Shown here one piece after another: positions 38,319 to 49,466 of a stretch of DNA of 64,000 bases. This DNA is from Rhizophagus irregularis (lineage: Eukaryota; Glomeromycota; Glomeromycetes; Glomerales; Glomeraceae). The translations under genes were made by a program, and so were the position numbers. How positions within the stretch are numbered: the stretch's first letter is position 1; every line of letters begins with the position of its first letter. The notes beneath the pieces were generated by a model, which ran no database searches, had not been told where the DNA came from, and worked only from the letters and a program-made list of their open reading frames with translations. The stretch lies in contig NC_089450.1 in assembly GCF_026210795.1 (NCBI RefSeq), forward strand, positions 1,674,001-1,738,000. Direction: 5' to 3'.

Positions 38319-39456
38319 TTTTTGGTGCATGCTCGCGAGAAAAAAAGTAAAAGATTGTTGTCTTCATACAAGATCTAAATGAGAAATAGAAGAAAATAAT
38401 ATGAGAAAATGAAAGAAAAATTGTGAAATTAATAAGAAATAATAGATGATATGAGAAATCATTAAAGAAATATAAGAAAGAAAGGATGATATGTGAAATC
38501 ATCAAAGAAATGATAAGATAAGGAAGACTTATCTGAAATATGAGAAAAATGTTACTATATATGAAAAAGGATATAGTAAAAGAAAATGTATGAGAAAAAT
38601 TAAAATATTATTGAATGATATACGAGAAATAAGAGTTAAATTAGTTAAAGCAAAAATATTAACGATAGTAGCATTTGTAAAGCATTAATGATGTATAAAT
38701 ATATGGACAAAAAGTTAAAAATCAAGTTGGAAATTATTGAGAAAATAATTGGTCACTGAAAAGGAATTTTATTTTTGAGTTATAGATTTATGTTGAACAG
38801 AATCACGTGTAAATTTCATATTTAATAAATTAATGATAGAATTAATACTTTATTAATTGATATATATGATACAGAAATATAAGTAATATATAATAAAGTT
38901 GTGAAGAATACAAGAAGATAAAGAAAACTAGAAAGAAGAGATATTAATAGAAAAGTAAAGTATGATGATCATATTTGAAATTATTACAACGGGAAAATTA
39001 AGAAATCTGGAAAATTCTGGAATAACGCAGAATAATTCAAATTTAGAAGAAACGATATGAAAATTTATTATGATATAGAATAACAATATTGTAAATGAAA
39101 AAGAAGATAAAATATATACATAAAGAAGATTATTCTGAAATAAAATGAATATAAAGACTTGAGGGATACAATAATTCTTAATATCGTCATCACGTGTTGA
39201 AGGAGGTCGAGTTCGTAAAAGTCTTTAAAATTGAGTATTGCATACCTAATAAAGTAATGGGGACGTTGTACGAACGAGGACGCGACTAACGATGAAGAAA
39301 ATAATAATAAAGGGAAAGGGAAATGCGAGAAAGAAGAGAGTTTAAAGGGTTGGCAAGAGTTAGTTATAGTTTGTTAATGATTGAAAATTTTACGCCCTTA
39401 ACCCCTTACGAGGCATCTAATCGCCTATAACTAACTACTCGATATGAATATTGACT

Positions 39457-39502
39457 GTAAGCAGTATCATTGAAACTGATCTAAAACTTTAGCGCTGCTT
39501 AC
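39457..39502. repeat. structured repeat, short version
   Basis: The segment begins gtaagcagtatcattgaaac and ends agcgctgcttac. The ends pair (gtaagcag with ctgcttac) around a 30-nt loop. Confidence 0.6.
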
Positions 39503-40280
39503 CTGTAGAATCTAAAAGCATATTCAGTTTAATTGAAAGAAAAGTCACGTGACAAGAGAGTGAAAAATAAAGAAAATATACCTATAGAATAGAAAATGAT
39601 TTTTGGTTGAGTTGGATTATTATAAAGAAAAGAAGAATATTTAAAAGAAAAGAAAAGAAAAGAGAAAGGAGTTTAATAATACTTACTATATAGGAATAGA
39701 AGAGAGGAGTAACAAGCCAAAAAGTATATACCGTGAGAATTATAACGAAGAGACTAAGAAAATTATTGAAAAGTGTAAAGTTAGATTACAGAATATTAAA
39801 TAGAATAATAATCATTTTCTTTTGAAATAATAAATTATTCACCAATAAGTCGAGAAATATAGTAAAACAGAAAGTTACGAGAGTCATTATAAAATTGTTA
39901 AAAAAATAATGAAGCGTAAAATTAAAAAAAAAAAAAAAAGAGGAAAAAGAAAAGTAAAGAATTTTATGAGAAAATATTAATAAGAGCTGCGAGGTAATAG
40001 GAAAGAATTAGAAAACAACCACGAGGAATACTTACAAAATTGAATTGATCTACAATTAGTAAAATAATGGCGTAATCAAATGGATGAGAAGAGCAACAGA
40101 TTAGATAGATCGACAAATCAGCTGATTAATTGAAAGAGTGATTTTGTTGGACAGAAAAATATGAGACGAGAAACCTAAAATAAATAGAGTACGTTCAAGT
40201 CAGAAGGAGACATCTGTTTCGCATTCCATTTTGGCATAACCGAGATATTCCTTGAAACCCTCGGACTTCTGACAATCTTA

Positions 40281-40437
40281 TAAGCAGTATCATTAAAACT
40301 GTAACGGGACGTTCTCAGGCACCGAGCCAAACATATCTTATTATACTTTAAGGACTATAAAAGTATACACGTATAATGTGCAGAGGTTTGGACTCTCCAA
40401 GTCCATCATAGAACCAGCCGTCTTTAGCGCTGCTTAC
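40281..40437. repeat. structured repeat, long version
   Basis: It shares both ends with the copy at 39457 (taagcagtatcattaaaact at the start and tttagcgctgcttac at the end) but has a 157-nt span, with extra inner sequence including the hairpin ggacttggagagtcc on the minus strand. A further 8-bp inverted pair (gtcagaag with cttctgac) encloses the 70 nt just before it (40199-40271). Confidence 0.6.
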
Positions 40438-41329
40438 CTAAGAAAAATTAAAATCACAGTGTAGGAAATTGAGATAAAATAGTATAGGAAAAATGGAGTT
40501 AAAAAAAAAATAATAATAAAATAAAATAAAATAAAATAATAATAATAATAAAAATGAAAATAATGTGGAAAGAAAAAGGAGTGTGAATAAGTAGAATTTT
40601 ATGGATATTTAAATGGAAGATAATACGCGTAAAACACGTAAAACGCGTAAAAATAAATTATTTTGAGGACAAAGAATTTATCGAGATAAATGATAAAATT
40701 AAGAGATCAGACATGAGTATTACGATAGAAAAATTATGAAGAAAAATTGCGCAATATTAAGAAAATATAATTGGATAATAATAAAAATTAATTAGAAATA
40801 ATAATATAAAACGTATGGTAACATGTGGAAAATTTCTGGAGTAAGAAGAATTATTTTTGAAACAAGGGAAAAGTATTTTAAATAGTGAAACATGATAGAT
40901 TGAGGGGCCAAAATAACAAATTAGGTTAATGGAATCTAAATATAGTGATCTACTAAAATTAGAGATCTATTTTTAGAAATGTTAATGAAAATGATCAACA
41001 AAAATTAGTCGCTAAATTTAAGATGAATGATAAGCCTAAAAGATGAGAAAATAATGGTAGAAAATTAAACAAATAAATTGAGAGAAGATATAGGATATTT
41101 TTATGAAACATTAGAAGAAGAAGGCTAAATGAATATGAGAATATAAAGATTAAATTAATGATAGGAAATGGAAAGTTAATATATATAATATATAATTACA
41201 AATTATCAGGATATTTTAGAATGGATGTAACACTTTAATCTTTACAACACCTTAACCTTTACAACATTTTAAATGGAGGAAGAGAGGTTTTATTCACGTG
41301 TAGAACAAAGAAGAATGATTCAACAAAGT

Positions 41330-41757
41330 TAAAACCAGGATATTTAATATATGGAAAAGAAATAAAGACATTATTAAATTTAGAAGATGAAAAAGTTGCA
41401 ATAACGCAAAGTTAACAGTCTAATTGAAGAATTACCAATAAGAAGAAATAAAGCAAAGAAGAATATTGAAAAAGCACAAGAACAACAAAAGAAATATCAT
41501 GATAAAATTGGAAAATGAAAACAAAACTTTCAAATAGGAGATAAAGTATTATACTTTGACGTGGCAAAATACAAAATACATACAGGAAAACTAGAAGAAA
41601 AATGGAAGGGACCATATTATATACATGAAGTAATAATAAATGGATCGTACAAAATTAAAGAATTAAATGGAAGAATTTTAAGAAGACCAGTAAATGGAGA
41701 ATTATTAAAAGAATATTTTGATAGGGAAATATTTGAACCATATATAATAATATAATA
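41330..41757 (+). pseudogene. Ty3/gypsy pol remnant (integrase C-terminus)
   Basis: Two reading frames give parts of a gypsy integrase tail. The first holds KLKPGYLIYGKEIKTLLN (about 41330-41410). After a frameshift near 41415 comes ELPIRRNKAKKNIEKAQ, then an in-frame TGA near 41517, and finally FQIGDKVLYFDV followed by KLEEKWKGPYYIHEVI and GSYKIKELNG. The GPY/F-type module (KWKGPYYI) is diagnostic. It is a dead fragment; the catalytic DDE part and reverse transcriptase are absent. Confidence 0.88.
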
Positions 41758-41819
41758 TGTTTGAGACCCGAATTCGATTCTTAATTTATGGGACATAAAT
41801 TTTTCAAGAGGAGGATAAA

Positions 41820-42107
41820 TGTAATAACCGAAAAATACAATAAAATAAAATAAGGATAAATAATTAGCCGAAGGATGAATAATTAGCCAATAAAATTATA
41901 TTTATAGTTTAGTTTAGTATAACGAGATAATCATATGATAATAGATCTTCAAATTTTATTAGAAATATTAGAAATATTAGAAATATTTTTCTTAAAAATG
42001 TATAAATACAAGTGGATTTCGATAGGAAATTCCAGAGTTCAATTTTTGGAAAATAAAAATTTTATTTCGTCTTTAATAATAAACAAACACATTCTTTTAG
42101 CCTTTTT
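41820..42107 (+). repeat. 3' LTR (truncated, holds the empty MITE site)
   Basis: This 288-bp sequence is almost identical to the 5' LTR and is continuous across the point where the 5' copy holds the 967-bp MITE. It ends at 42107 in a T run, directly against the terminal repeat of the next element. Confidence 0.85.
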
Positions 42108-42404
42108 AGGACCCCGGATATCTAATATAAAGGTCATAATGGACTTTTGGCCAAAAACACCCCTTTTTGCTGAAACTCAAAAAATCGTTTTTTGTAAATA
42201 TCTCAGCATCCAGTAATTCAATTTTAATGAACATTTTTTTATTTTGTAGCCCTCATTTAGCTCTACAATTTAAAAAAAAGTTCATCAAAATTGGACTACT
42301 GGATGCCGAGATATTTACAAAAAACAATTTTTTGAGCCCCTGAAAAATGGGCCAATCTGCCGAAAGTGTGACTTATGACCTGTTTTAGAGATATCCGGGG
42401 TCCT
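42108..42404. mobile_element. TIR element with one palindromic monomer
   Basis: Inverted termini start aggaccccggatatct and end agatatccggggtcct (297 bp). T runs lie on both sides. The interior is the single-copy form of the monomer in the 34183 element: ccagtaattcaattttaatg, a loop with ttttgtagccctcatt, then aaaattggactactggatg. No coding capacity. Confidence 0.85.
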
Positions 42405-42696
42405 TTTTAAAGCATAAATGTTACACAAAATTTTAAGGAGTCACTTATAAGTAAACTTACTTTAAAACTTGTGATTACTAAAATTTTATTGCACTTTTAG
42501 CTTGTATTTGTACCTTCTCTACTTAAAAATACAATAAAATTTTAGTAATCACAGATTTCTAAAATTCACTTTTTTTAATTATTATTTTAGCTAGATTACA
42601 CTAAAAAGAAAAAGGCGATAATTATTATTTTATCTATAATTTACATATTTTTAATTATAAATTATAAAAATTGACAGTTTAATTTATATTAATTAA

Positions 42697-43471
42697 GGGA
42701 TGGTCCGTTAGTCAACAGGTGTGCATGATCGGCAAAAATGGAATGCCATGTTCTTCCAAAGTAAAGTCCATGGGTAAAAAACTAATACTTTACAACTTTG
42801 GGAATATAGAAATGTAGGTTTTTATGTATTATTTTGTGCAATTTTTGGGATAAAATAAAAAATAAAATTTGTGCGACAGAGATTGTCAAATTTGCTGCAT
42901 TTTAAAATTTTATATAAAAACTGCACATCAAATTCGTGAACTTTTTATTATGACAGATTATACATATTTTCCATTTAATTAACAGACATATAACTATATT
43001 TTTAAATTAAAATAAATTTATAATTATAAAACACAATAAATAATTCTAATTTTTTAATAAACCAAAAACTTACTGATTTTGCTAAATAAAAATTTAAAAA
43101 TAACAAAAAATCTAGTTTAATAATCAACTTTTTAACATTAACAAAAGTTGTTTATTTTGTCAAATTGCATCTATAAATAAAGTTTTATAAGTGTTCTTTG
43201 CTTAGTTATCTATCTCATTTTTTACCACGGAAATAGTTTATGCAAACTATATATAAAAGTCACATGATTTACCACAATGCAGTAATTTTAACGATCTCTG
43301 TTGCACAAATTTTATTTTTATTTTATTTGAAAATAACTCGAAATGATAGGCATCTTCATTTTTATATTTCTAAAGTTGCCAAAGTATTAGTTTTTTATTC
43401 ATTTAACTTTATTTGAAGAACAGACATTCCATTTTTACTGATCATTTTCAAATTAAGTGATGAATCGTCGC
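42697..43471. mobile_element. long fold-back element
   Basis: The two halves are extended imperfect inverted repeats. The left arm has aaaaatggaatgccatgttc and aaaaaactaatactttac; the right arm has their inverted forms near 43375-43440. Inner arms carry gcgacagagattgtcaaatt against acgatctctgttgcac. TTAA occurs on both sides (42693 and 43472), a weak hint of a piggyBac-type duplication. The gccgatcat word is shared with the 5081 element. Confidence 0.75.
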
Positions 43472-43739
43472 TTAATTATTTTTTTTATTAATAATAAAAA
43501 AAAAGATTGTTAATTTCAGTAAATTGACAATTAAATTTACTGATTTACAAGTGATTGCAAATTTAAACTTATATTATTTAAAATTTTACTATAACTTATA
43601 TTTTGAGTTTTAACAACTTAGTATATATAGATTTAAAATGTAATAATTTGATTTTTAGTAAATTAGATCTATTTTAGTAAAAGCGAAAAAGTGCTAAATT
43701 CAAATGCAAATCAGTTATAAGTTATATATGTGATGTCTG

Positions 43740-44403
43740 GATTTTATATATTTTATATTTTTACTGTCGCTTATTAGCATGAATCTTTCAAATATATAAT
43801 TACTATTCTGAACAGTTTTTGAAAATGCTAAACATATTCTACTTGACAATTATAATATGAAACATGTGATTAGACAAAAATCCTTGATATATTTCAAAAT
43901 GTCTATATTTATCCAATTTTGGCAGACACTATCTGATATATAATACTGCAAATAGGTGACGTATGAAACACATCATTTTAATATATAGCCTTGATATCTT
44001 TGTCTAATAAATCACAAAATACTGCCATTATTAATACTTATACTATTCTTTAAAATTTATTATCTATTTAATTAATACTTGATTTAAATCTTTTTAGAAA
44101 TCTTCTTTTATGTTTAATAATAGTACTGTAATTAATATATTAACTGAATATTAATATTTTTTTGCTTTTTGAAATTAGGTTTATTTTGAACATTATAAAT
44201 AAATATCTTAAGTATATTTAATAATTCTTATTATTTATATTAGCTTTAATAGTACAATTAATAATTTCTTTCTTTAATAACTCAAATAATTCTGTATATA
44301 CAGTTTTAGATTTTATAGGTCAATAAGAGCTTAATGAATCATCATAAATTGAAAAGAAATGCTAAAAATTCTCAAATACTATATTATCTTTGGTGGTGCT
44401 GTA
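43740..44403. other. AT-rich spacer
   Basis: No gene or defined repeat found. Confidence 0.4.
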
Positions 44404-44406
44404 TTA

Positions 44407-44680
44407 GGCCGTTCCAATTTAATCTTTGGTTTAACGTCCTCCCTCCTTTATTTTTGAAAAATTCAAGGGTGATTTAAACATATATGTTTGATATGTTTAA
44501 ATATGCTTAAACCACCCCCTCCTTTATTAAAATTTAATAGTACTAAGAATTCCCAATTTTACCAAAAATTTCTGAAATTTTTATTATGTTTAATTTTCAT
44601 GTTTGTTTAAATTATCCCCTCCCCCCCTCAAAATTTTTGGCCAGAAAGGACATTAAACTAATTATTAATTTGGAACGGCC
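44407..44680. mobile_element. Tourist-like (PIF/Harbinger) MITE
   Basis: Inverted termini of about 33 bp start ggccgttccaatttaatc on the left and ggccgttccaaattaata (reverse complement) on the right. TTA flanks both sides (44404-44406, 44681-44683). The 274-bp element has C-rich stretches (cccctccccccc) inside and no ORF. Confidence 0.85.
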
Positions 44681-44709
44681 TTATATTGAAATGAACGAGT
44701 ATTTTGTAA

Positions 44710-45660
44710 TTTAATTATAAAATAAAAAACTGCAGTAATTACAAATAAATTATACTTAATTTTTAAAAAAATACAGTAATTGTAAAGTAAAAAAAAATAG
44801 ATTGTGTTTAATTTTTTTGGCATTAAATTATTTTAATTAAAATATATACAGTATTATATTATAGTAGTTGCATAAAATAAAGAAAATGTTTAATTTTTTG
44901 ACATTAAAAAAAAAAAATACAGTAATTGCATAAAAGAAAAGAAATAGATCATGTTTAATTTTTTTAGTATTAAATTATTTTTAATTATAACACATTAGTT
45001 TGCATAGAATAAAAGAAATAAATCATATTTAATTTTTTTTTTTGTTATTAAATTATTTTGTAATTTATGAAAAAGTACAGTAATTATAAAATGAAAGAAA
45101 TAGATTATGTTTAATTTTTTGGCATTAAATTATTTTGTAATTTAATTACATGAAAAAGTACAGTAATTATAAAATGAAAGAAATAGATCATGATTATTTT
45201 TTTTTTTGGCATTGATTTAATTACAACATAAAGAAAAAAAATACAGTAATTGCATAGAATGAAAGAAATGAATTAATTTGTAATTTAATTTACAACATAA
45301 AAAAGAAATACAGTAGTTTGCATAGAATGATCATTTAATTTTTTTGGCATTGAATTAATTTAATCAATTAATTTTGTAATTTAATTAATTTAATTACAAC
45401 ATATTAAAGGTACAGTAATTGTAAAATGAAAGAAATAGACCACACTTAAATTTTTTTTGGTATTAAATTTAATTATCATAAAAAAGTACATTAATTACAT
45501 TAATTGTAATAGATCACGCTTAATTTTTTTTTTTGCATTAAATTATAATTTAATTACAATATTATTACAATATAAAAAGGTGAAATAGATCATGTTTATT
45601 TTTCTTTTGCATTAAATTATTTTTGTAATTTAAATTACAATATAAAAAAAGGGTACGACA
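44710..45660. repeat. AT-rich minisatellite
   Basis: Roughly ten to twelve diverged copies of a 60-120 bp unit follow one another, marked by acagtaattgcata or tacagtaattataaaatg, then gaaagaaatagatcatg, then tttaattttttggcattaaa. Unit length varies, so it looks like an old array. Confidence 0.75.
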
Positions 45661-46152
45661 ATTAATTTGTAGTGTAATTCCGATTATGATATTTTTTTTG
45701 CACAAAACAATATTTATAACGTAAATATTATTCACTTTCGAGGTAAACTCAATATGCAAGTAAATTGAATTCTAAATTTTAATGATGTAATAAATATAGA
45801 TGGTTGGTTTACCCGAGAAAACAATTTTAAAGTTAAATGACCTCTTAAAATAATTCCCTATTAGTTAGCGGTTTCTTAAGGCTCAAGTTAACCCGATACG
45901 CACTAGAACTATTCAAACAGAACAATTATACCGAAACAAATTATTTACCCGGCTGGAATTATCCGGTTAATGCATTAAAGGTATTTGATCGGTGATCTTT
46001 CGGATCTATCAATATTTATTTGGAATGGCTTGCATGCAAACAAAAAATCATACAGAAAAACATAAATTACAACTAAACAGATTAATGAAAAGAAAAAAAC
46101 CAATAAACCGATCCAAAAATTTACAAAAATAACTAAATAATTAAATTATTAT
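45661..46152. other. 3' flank of HMG-CoA synthase gene
   Basis: About 490 bp, less repetitive than the array upstream, with no visible gene. Confidence 0.4.
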
Positions 46153-48265
46153 TTATGTTGTACGCTTATAAGAACGTCTCCATTTAGAATCTATTTCTTC
46201 CAAATAATAAGTTCCCGAAAAAAATGCATCTTTTACTAAAGAGTCATCTCCTACAGGTTTATAACCTTTTTTTCCATGAGTTTCTTCTCTTAATCTCATT
46301 ACTTCACTAAATTGTTTTGGTGTTAACTCTAATCTAGATTTAAGCCGATTTGGTACATCTAATACTTTACTAATGTCTGCAATGGATTTTTTAATTTGAA
46401 ATGAAAAAAATGATGATGAAAGTCCCGATCCATATGAAAACATTCCTACGCGTTTTCCAATCTAATAATAAAAATTGTATTAGTAAAGGTTATTAAAAAA
46501 AATATTAAATATAAATATATACATTTACATACTAGTTCATCGGATGGAACATTGGACAACAATGATGCAAGTGATCCATATAATGAAGCACAATACATAT
46601 TTCCAATTTGAGTTGCAGCTAAAAGGGTTGGTATGACTCTTTTATTATAATCCGATTTTGAAAGTGTAATAAAGGCTTTTTCAAGATCTTTTGAACGAAA
46701 AGATTCTTCTGCACTCATATCCTATAATTTTTTGAATTTTTTTTTAATACAATAATTTTCCTATATATTTTTTTTTAAAAAAAGTAATTTAATAAAATTA
46801 TCATACTTTGAATTGTTGAACAGATGCGAAAATGGAATTATCAGGATTACGTTTGAAATCATTATAATATAACCGTGCATATGACTTTTGTACAAGCTTA
46901 CAATAAGGAGCATGAAAGAGTACATAGTCAAATAATTTTATTGTGGGGGTTTCAACTTTCTCCTAATTTTTTTTTTAAACAATTGTCAGTAAGGTAATTT
47001 TCATAAATCTGATAAACATATTACTTACTTTTGTAGTAAGTTTCGTCATATAGCGATCATAACATTTATCTAATGATTTAAGATAACATTCATTGCTAAG
47101 CTGACCATCAACCTCTGGGAATTCTGATGACAAATCAGGTTTATCTAAATATTTAAGATAAGTCAAAATTAAAACAAAATAAGAAGCGCATATAAATTTT
47201 ATTTATAGAAATATAACTTACAGAAATCCCAAGCATGTTCCATATGAGTTCCTCGAAGACCTAAATGTATATAAAATGACATAAAAATCGGTAATTCAAT
47301 AAAATCCAAGTAAATTAATAATATTTAATTACCACGATCAAAGACGATTGGAGCATCTTTGCCAATAAGCAAAGCAACACATCCGGCGCCACCAGTTGGG
47401 CGAGCTGGACCTGTTGCATAGACAGCAATGTCACCAGCAATAACGATAGCATATCGCCCATCCCATGATGATGATTCTATCCAATTTATCGCGTTAAAAA
47501 GGGCAGAAGTACCTATACAATTTTTTTCAAAATAAGTAAATGTATTTTGAAAGAAATCAATAATTTGGTATCGGTATCTTACCACCATAACATGCGTTTG
47601 TGGTATCTATTCCCTCAATATCAGTATTTCCAGATTCTTTGAAAAGTTGCATTAATACAGACTTTACCGATTTTGATTTATCAACTATAGAGAATAAAAG
47701 CCAATCACGTTATCTTAAATATTGAATATTCAATCCTTAATTCAATGTAACCTACTTATGGTTTCAGTTCCAACCTCAATACGACCAATATCATTATAAG
47801 AGATCTTATATTTTTCAATAAGATTGTGAACGACTAAATATTAGAAAGAGAGAAATTCTTAAAATGAGATTAAAAAAATTTTTAAATTCACTTAAAAGAA
47901 TTGCTTACCTGTTAATGCAATAGAATTGATATCTATAAAAGTGAAATTAAAGAAAAATATTTAAATAACGCGTCGTATAATAAAAAAATTCAATCAATCC
48001 TGTTTCTTACCCTCTCGATCATCACAAAATCCCATTTTAGTTTGTCCTAATCCGATGGTATATTTTCCTGCCGAAACTCCATCATGTTTTTCAAGTTCGG
48101 CTTGGTCGACATACTAATCATCAAAAATTAATTAAATTAATTATTGATTATTTACTAACTTACTGACTTTTTTTTTAAAAAAAACGACTTTTTTTTTTTA
48201 CATACTCTTTTTGGAAAATATAATTCTACAGCCAAGATACCAACGTTTTCAGGGTATAAAGACAT
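46153..48265 (-). CDS. ERG13: hydroxymethylglutaryl-CoA synthase
   Basis: It condenses acetyl-CoA with acetoacetyl-CoA to HMG-CoA, an early step of the mevalonate and sterol pathway. Eleven exons: 48265-48206, 48113-48011, 47932-47909, 47833-47756, 47684-47583, 47512-47333, 47260-47222, 47144-47029, 46962-46807, 46721-46533 and 46461-46153, giving 451 aa with continuous phase. Exon 3 is a 24-nt microexon. Visible active-site residues are Glu82 in EVGTET, the acyl-enzyme nucleophile Cys120 in TNACYGGTSALF, and the His region [14 protein letters not shown] (188-191). [14 protein letters not shown] near the C-terminus is also typical. No mitochondrial leader is visible, so it should be the cytosolic sterol-pathway enzyme. 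The window also carries ERG11, but 16 kb of transposon-rich DNA separates them and no co-regulation is shown. Confidence 0.96.
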
Positions 48266-49466
48266 GACTAATTTGATAAATAAAAAAAATTTGAAAATTT
48301 TTTTCTCGAAAAAAAAAAAAAAATTAAGCTACTCTTTTATTTTACAGTTGTTGGGGAATTGTAACACTATATTTTTATAGCTATTATGTACACATAAGGT
48401 TTAAATATAACTTATTTGGAAATTAAAGTGTAAAAAAAAAAAGATATCTTGGGAATTCGGAATACCGAATTAAGATTCAGTGGTTAAAAAAGAAAAGATA
48501 TCGATAACGAATTGTAAAATAATCTGAATGAAAAAAATTTTTTTGATAAAAAATTCAAAGTTGATCGATTGAGATAAGATTCACAATTAATATACCAAAT
48601 TTGGAAAAACGCCCCAAATGATGCTAAGCCGAATTTATTTTTTTTGTATTTTATGACGTTAACGTTAAAAATTATCATTACTTTTAACGGAAGAACCGCG
48701 GAAAAAAAAAAATTTCAGCTTTCACTAATTTCGATCCTTCAATTAAGAAATTTTGATTAAATTATTTAAATTATTTAAATTACTTAAATTACTTAAATTA
48801 CTCAAATTACTTAAATTATTCCTTTTCTATCCATAAAATCCGAATTTTCCTTTCTTGTAAGTTTCTAACACCGGATCCAACACGTAAGCAATACTTAAGC
48901 GGAGAACCCAAAAATATATAAATATAGAATATATTCAAAACCTTATTTATTCATAATAAAAAAAGGGGGGAGGCTAGAACCCGAATAACTTTAATAAATA
49001 ACGAACCATTCATTGTTTGCCTTTCATACTGTTCAATGTATTAATTAAGTGCATGTTTTAATATGCTCGAGTTGAAACCACAAAAAAAAAAAAAAAGTAC
49101 AATCAAAAATTACATTCATTGTTACTGCGCGGGGCATAAAAATGTTCATTGTTCCTTAATATTTAAAAAGATAAACTTTAATAGGTAAAGATTCCGGGGG
49201 GGGGGCGACTCTAGTGTAACGGTAATTGGGGTTAGTGGGGTAACCCTTACTTTGAGTTACATACGTTATTTTGTGACACATTTTCATATGAAGCATTCTT
49301 ATCTGAAATCGATCTCTCTTTTTAAAAGACAACTTTTTTTGAATAAACCTTTTTAACGGGTAAGTTTAATTTAAGTTCTCATTTTGTATTTTTTATCTTT
49401 TATATCTAGTAAAAAACAAAACCCTTTTCTGATGTTATATTCTTTAATATAGATTTAATTTAAACG
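48266..49466. promoter_or_regulatory. divergent intergenic region ERG13/NDUFA5
   Basis: This 1.2-kb region lies between the ERG13 start (-) and the NDUFA5 start (+). It has poly-A tracts (48305, 49080), an attattta-type short repeat (48760-48820, units of aaattactta) and an unusual G10-type run at 49196-49205. No gene. Confidence 0.5.

Larger units (their letters stand above)
38340..41320 (+). other. non-coding interior of the LTR element
   Basis: About 3 kb of purine-rich sequence (many gagaaa and aagaaa words) with no frame open for gag or protease. Two related hairpin-forming segments occur at 39457-39502 and 40281-40437. Unlike the surrounding DNA, this region is strongly strand-asymmetric, with A and G on the plus strand. 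Confidence 0.7.
36841..42107 (+). mobile_element. Ty3/gypsy-type LTR retrotransposon, mostly non-coding
   Basis: Near-identical direct repeats starting tgtaataaccgaaaaataca lie at 36841 and 41820. A purine tract (aagaggaggataaa) sits right before the 3' copy, as expected for plus-strand priming. The only coding remnant is the 3' end of pol (about 41330-41757). The 3.5 kb between is purine-rich and non-coding, as in large retrotransposon derivatives. The 5' copy is interrupted by a MITE. I infer that the 3' LTR is truncated at 42107, where another element starts. Confidence 0.85.
36219..43739. repeat. 20-bp perfect inverted repeats bounding a 7.5-kb nest
   Basis: The word cagacatcacatatataact at 36219-36238 is present as its exact reverse complement at 43720-43739. 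Everything between them is nested mobile DNA. They may be the ends of one older element that was later split by insertions; I found no target duplication. Confidence 0.55.

Noticed and set aside
44710-45660. Regularly repeated array considered as CRISPR
   Set aside because: Repeats are diverged and irregular, there are no unique equal-length spacers, and the genome is eukaryotic. It is a minisatellite.
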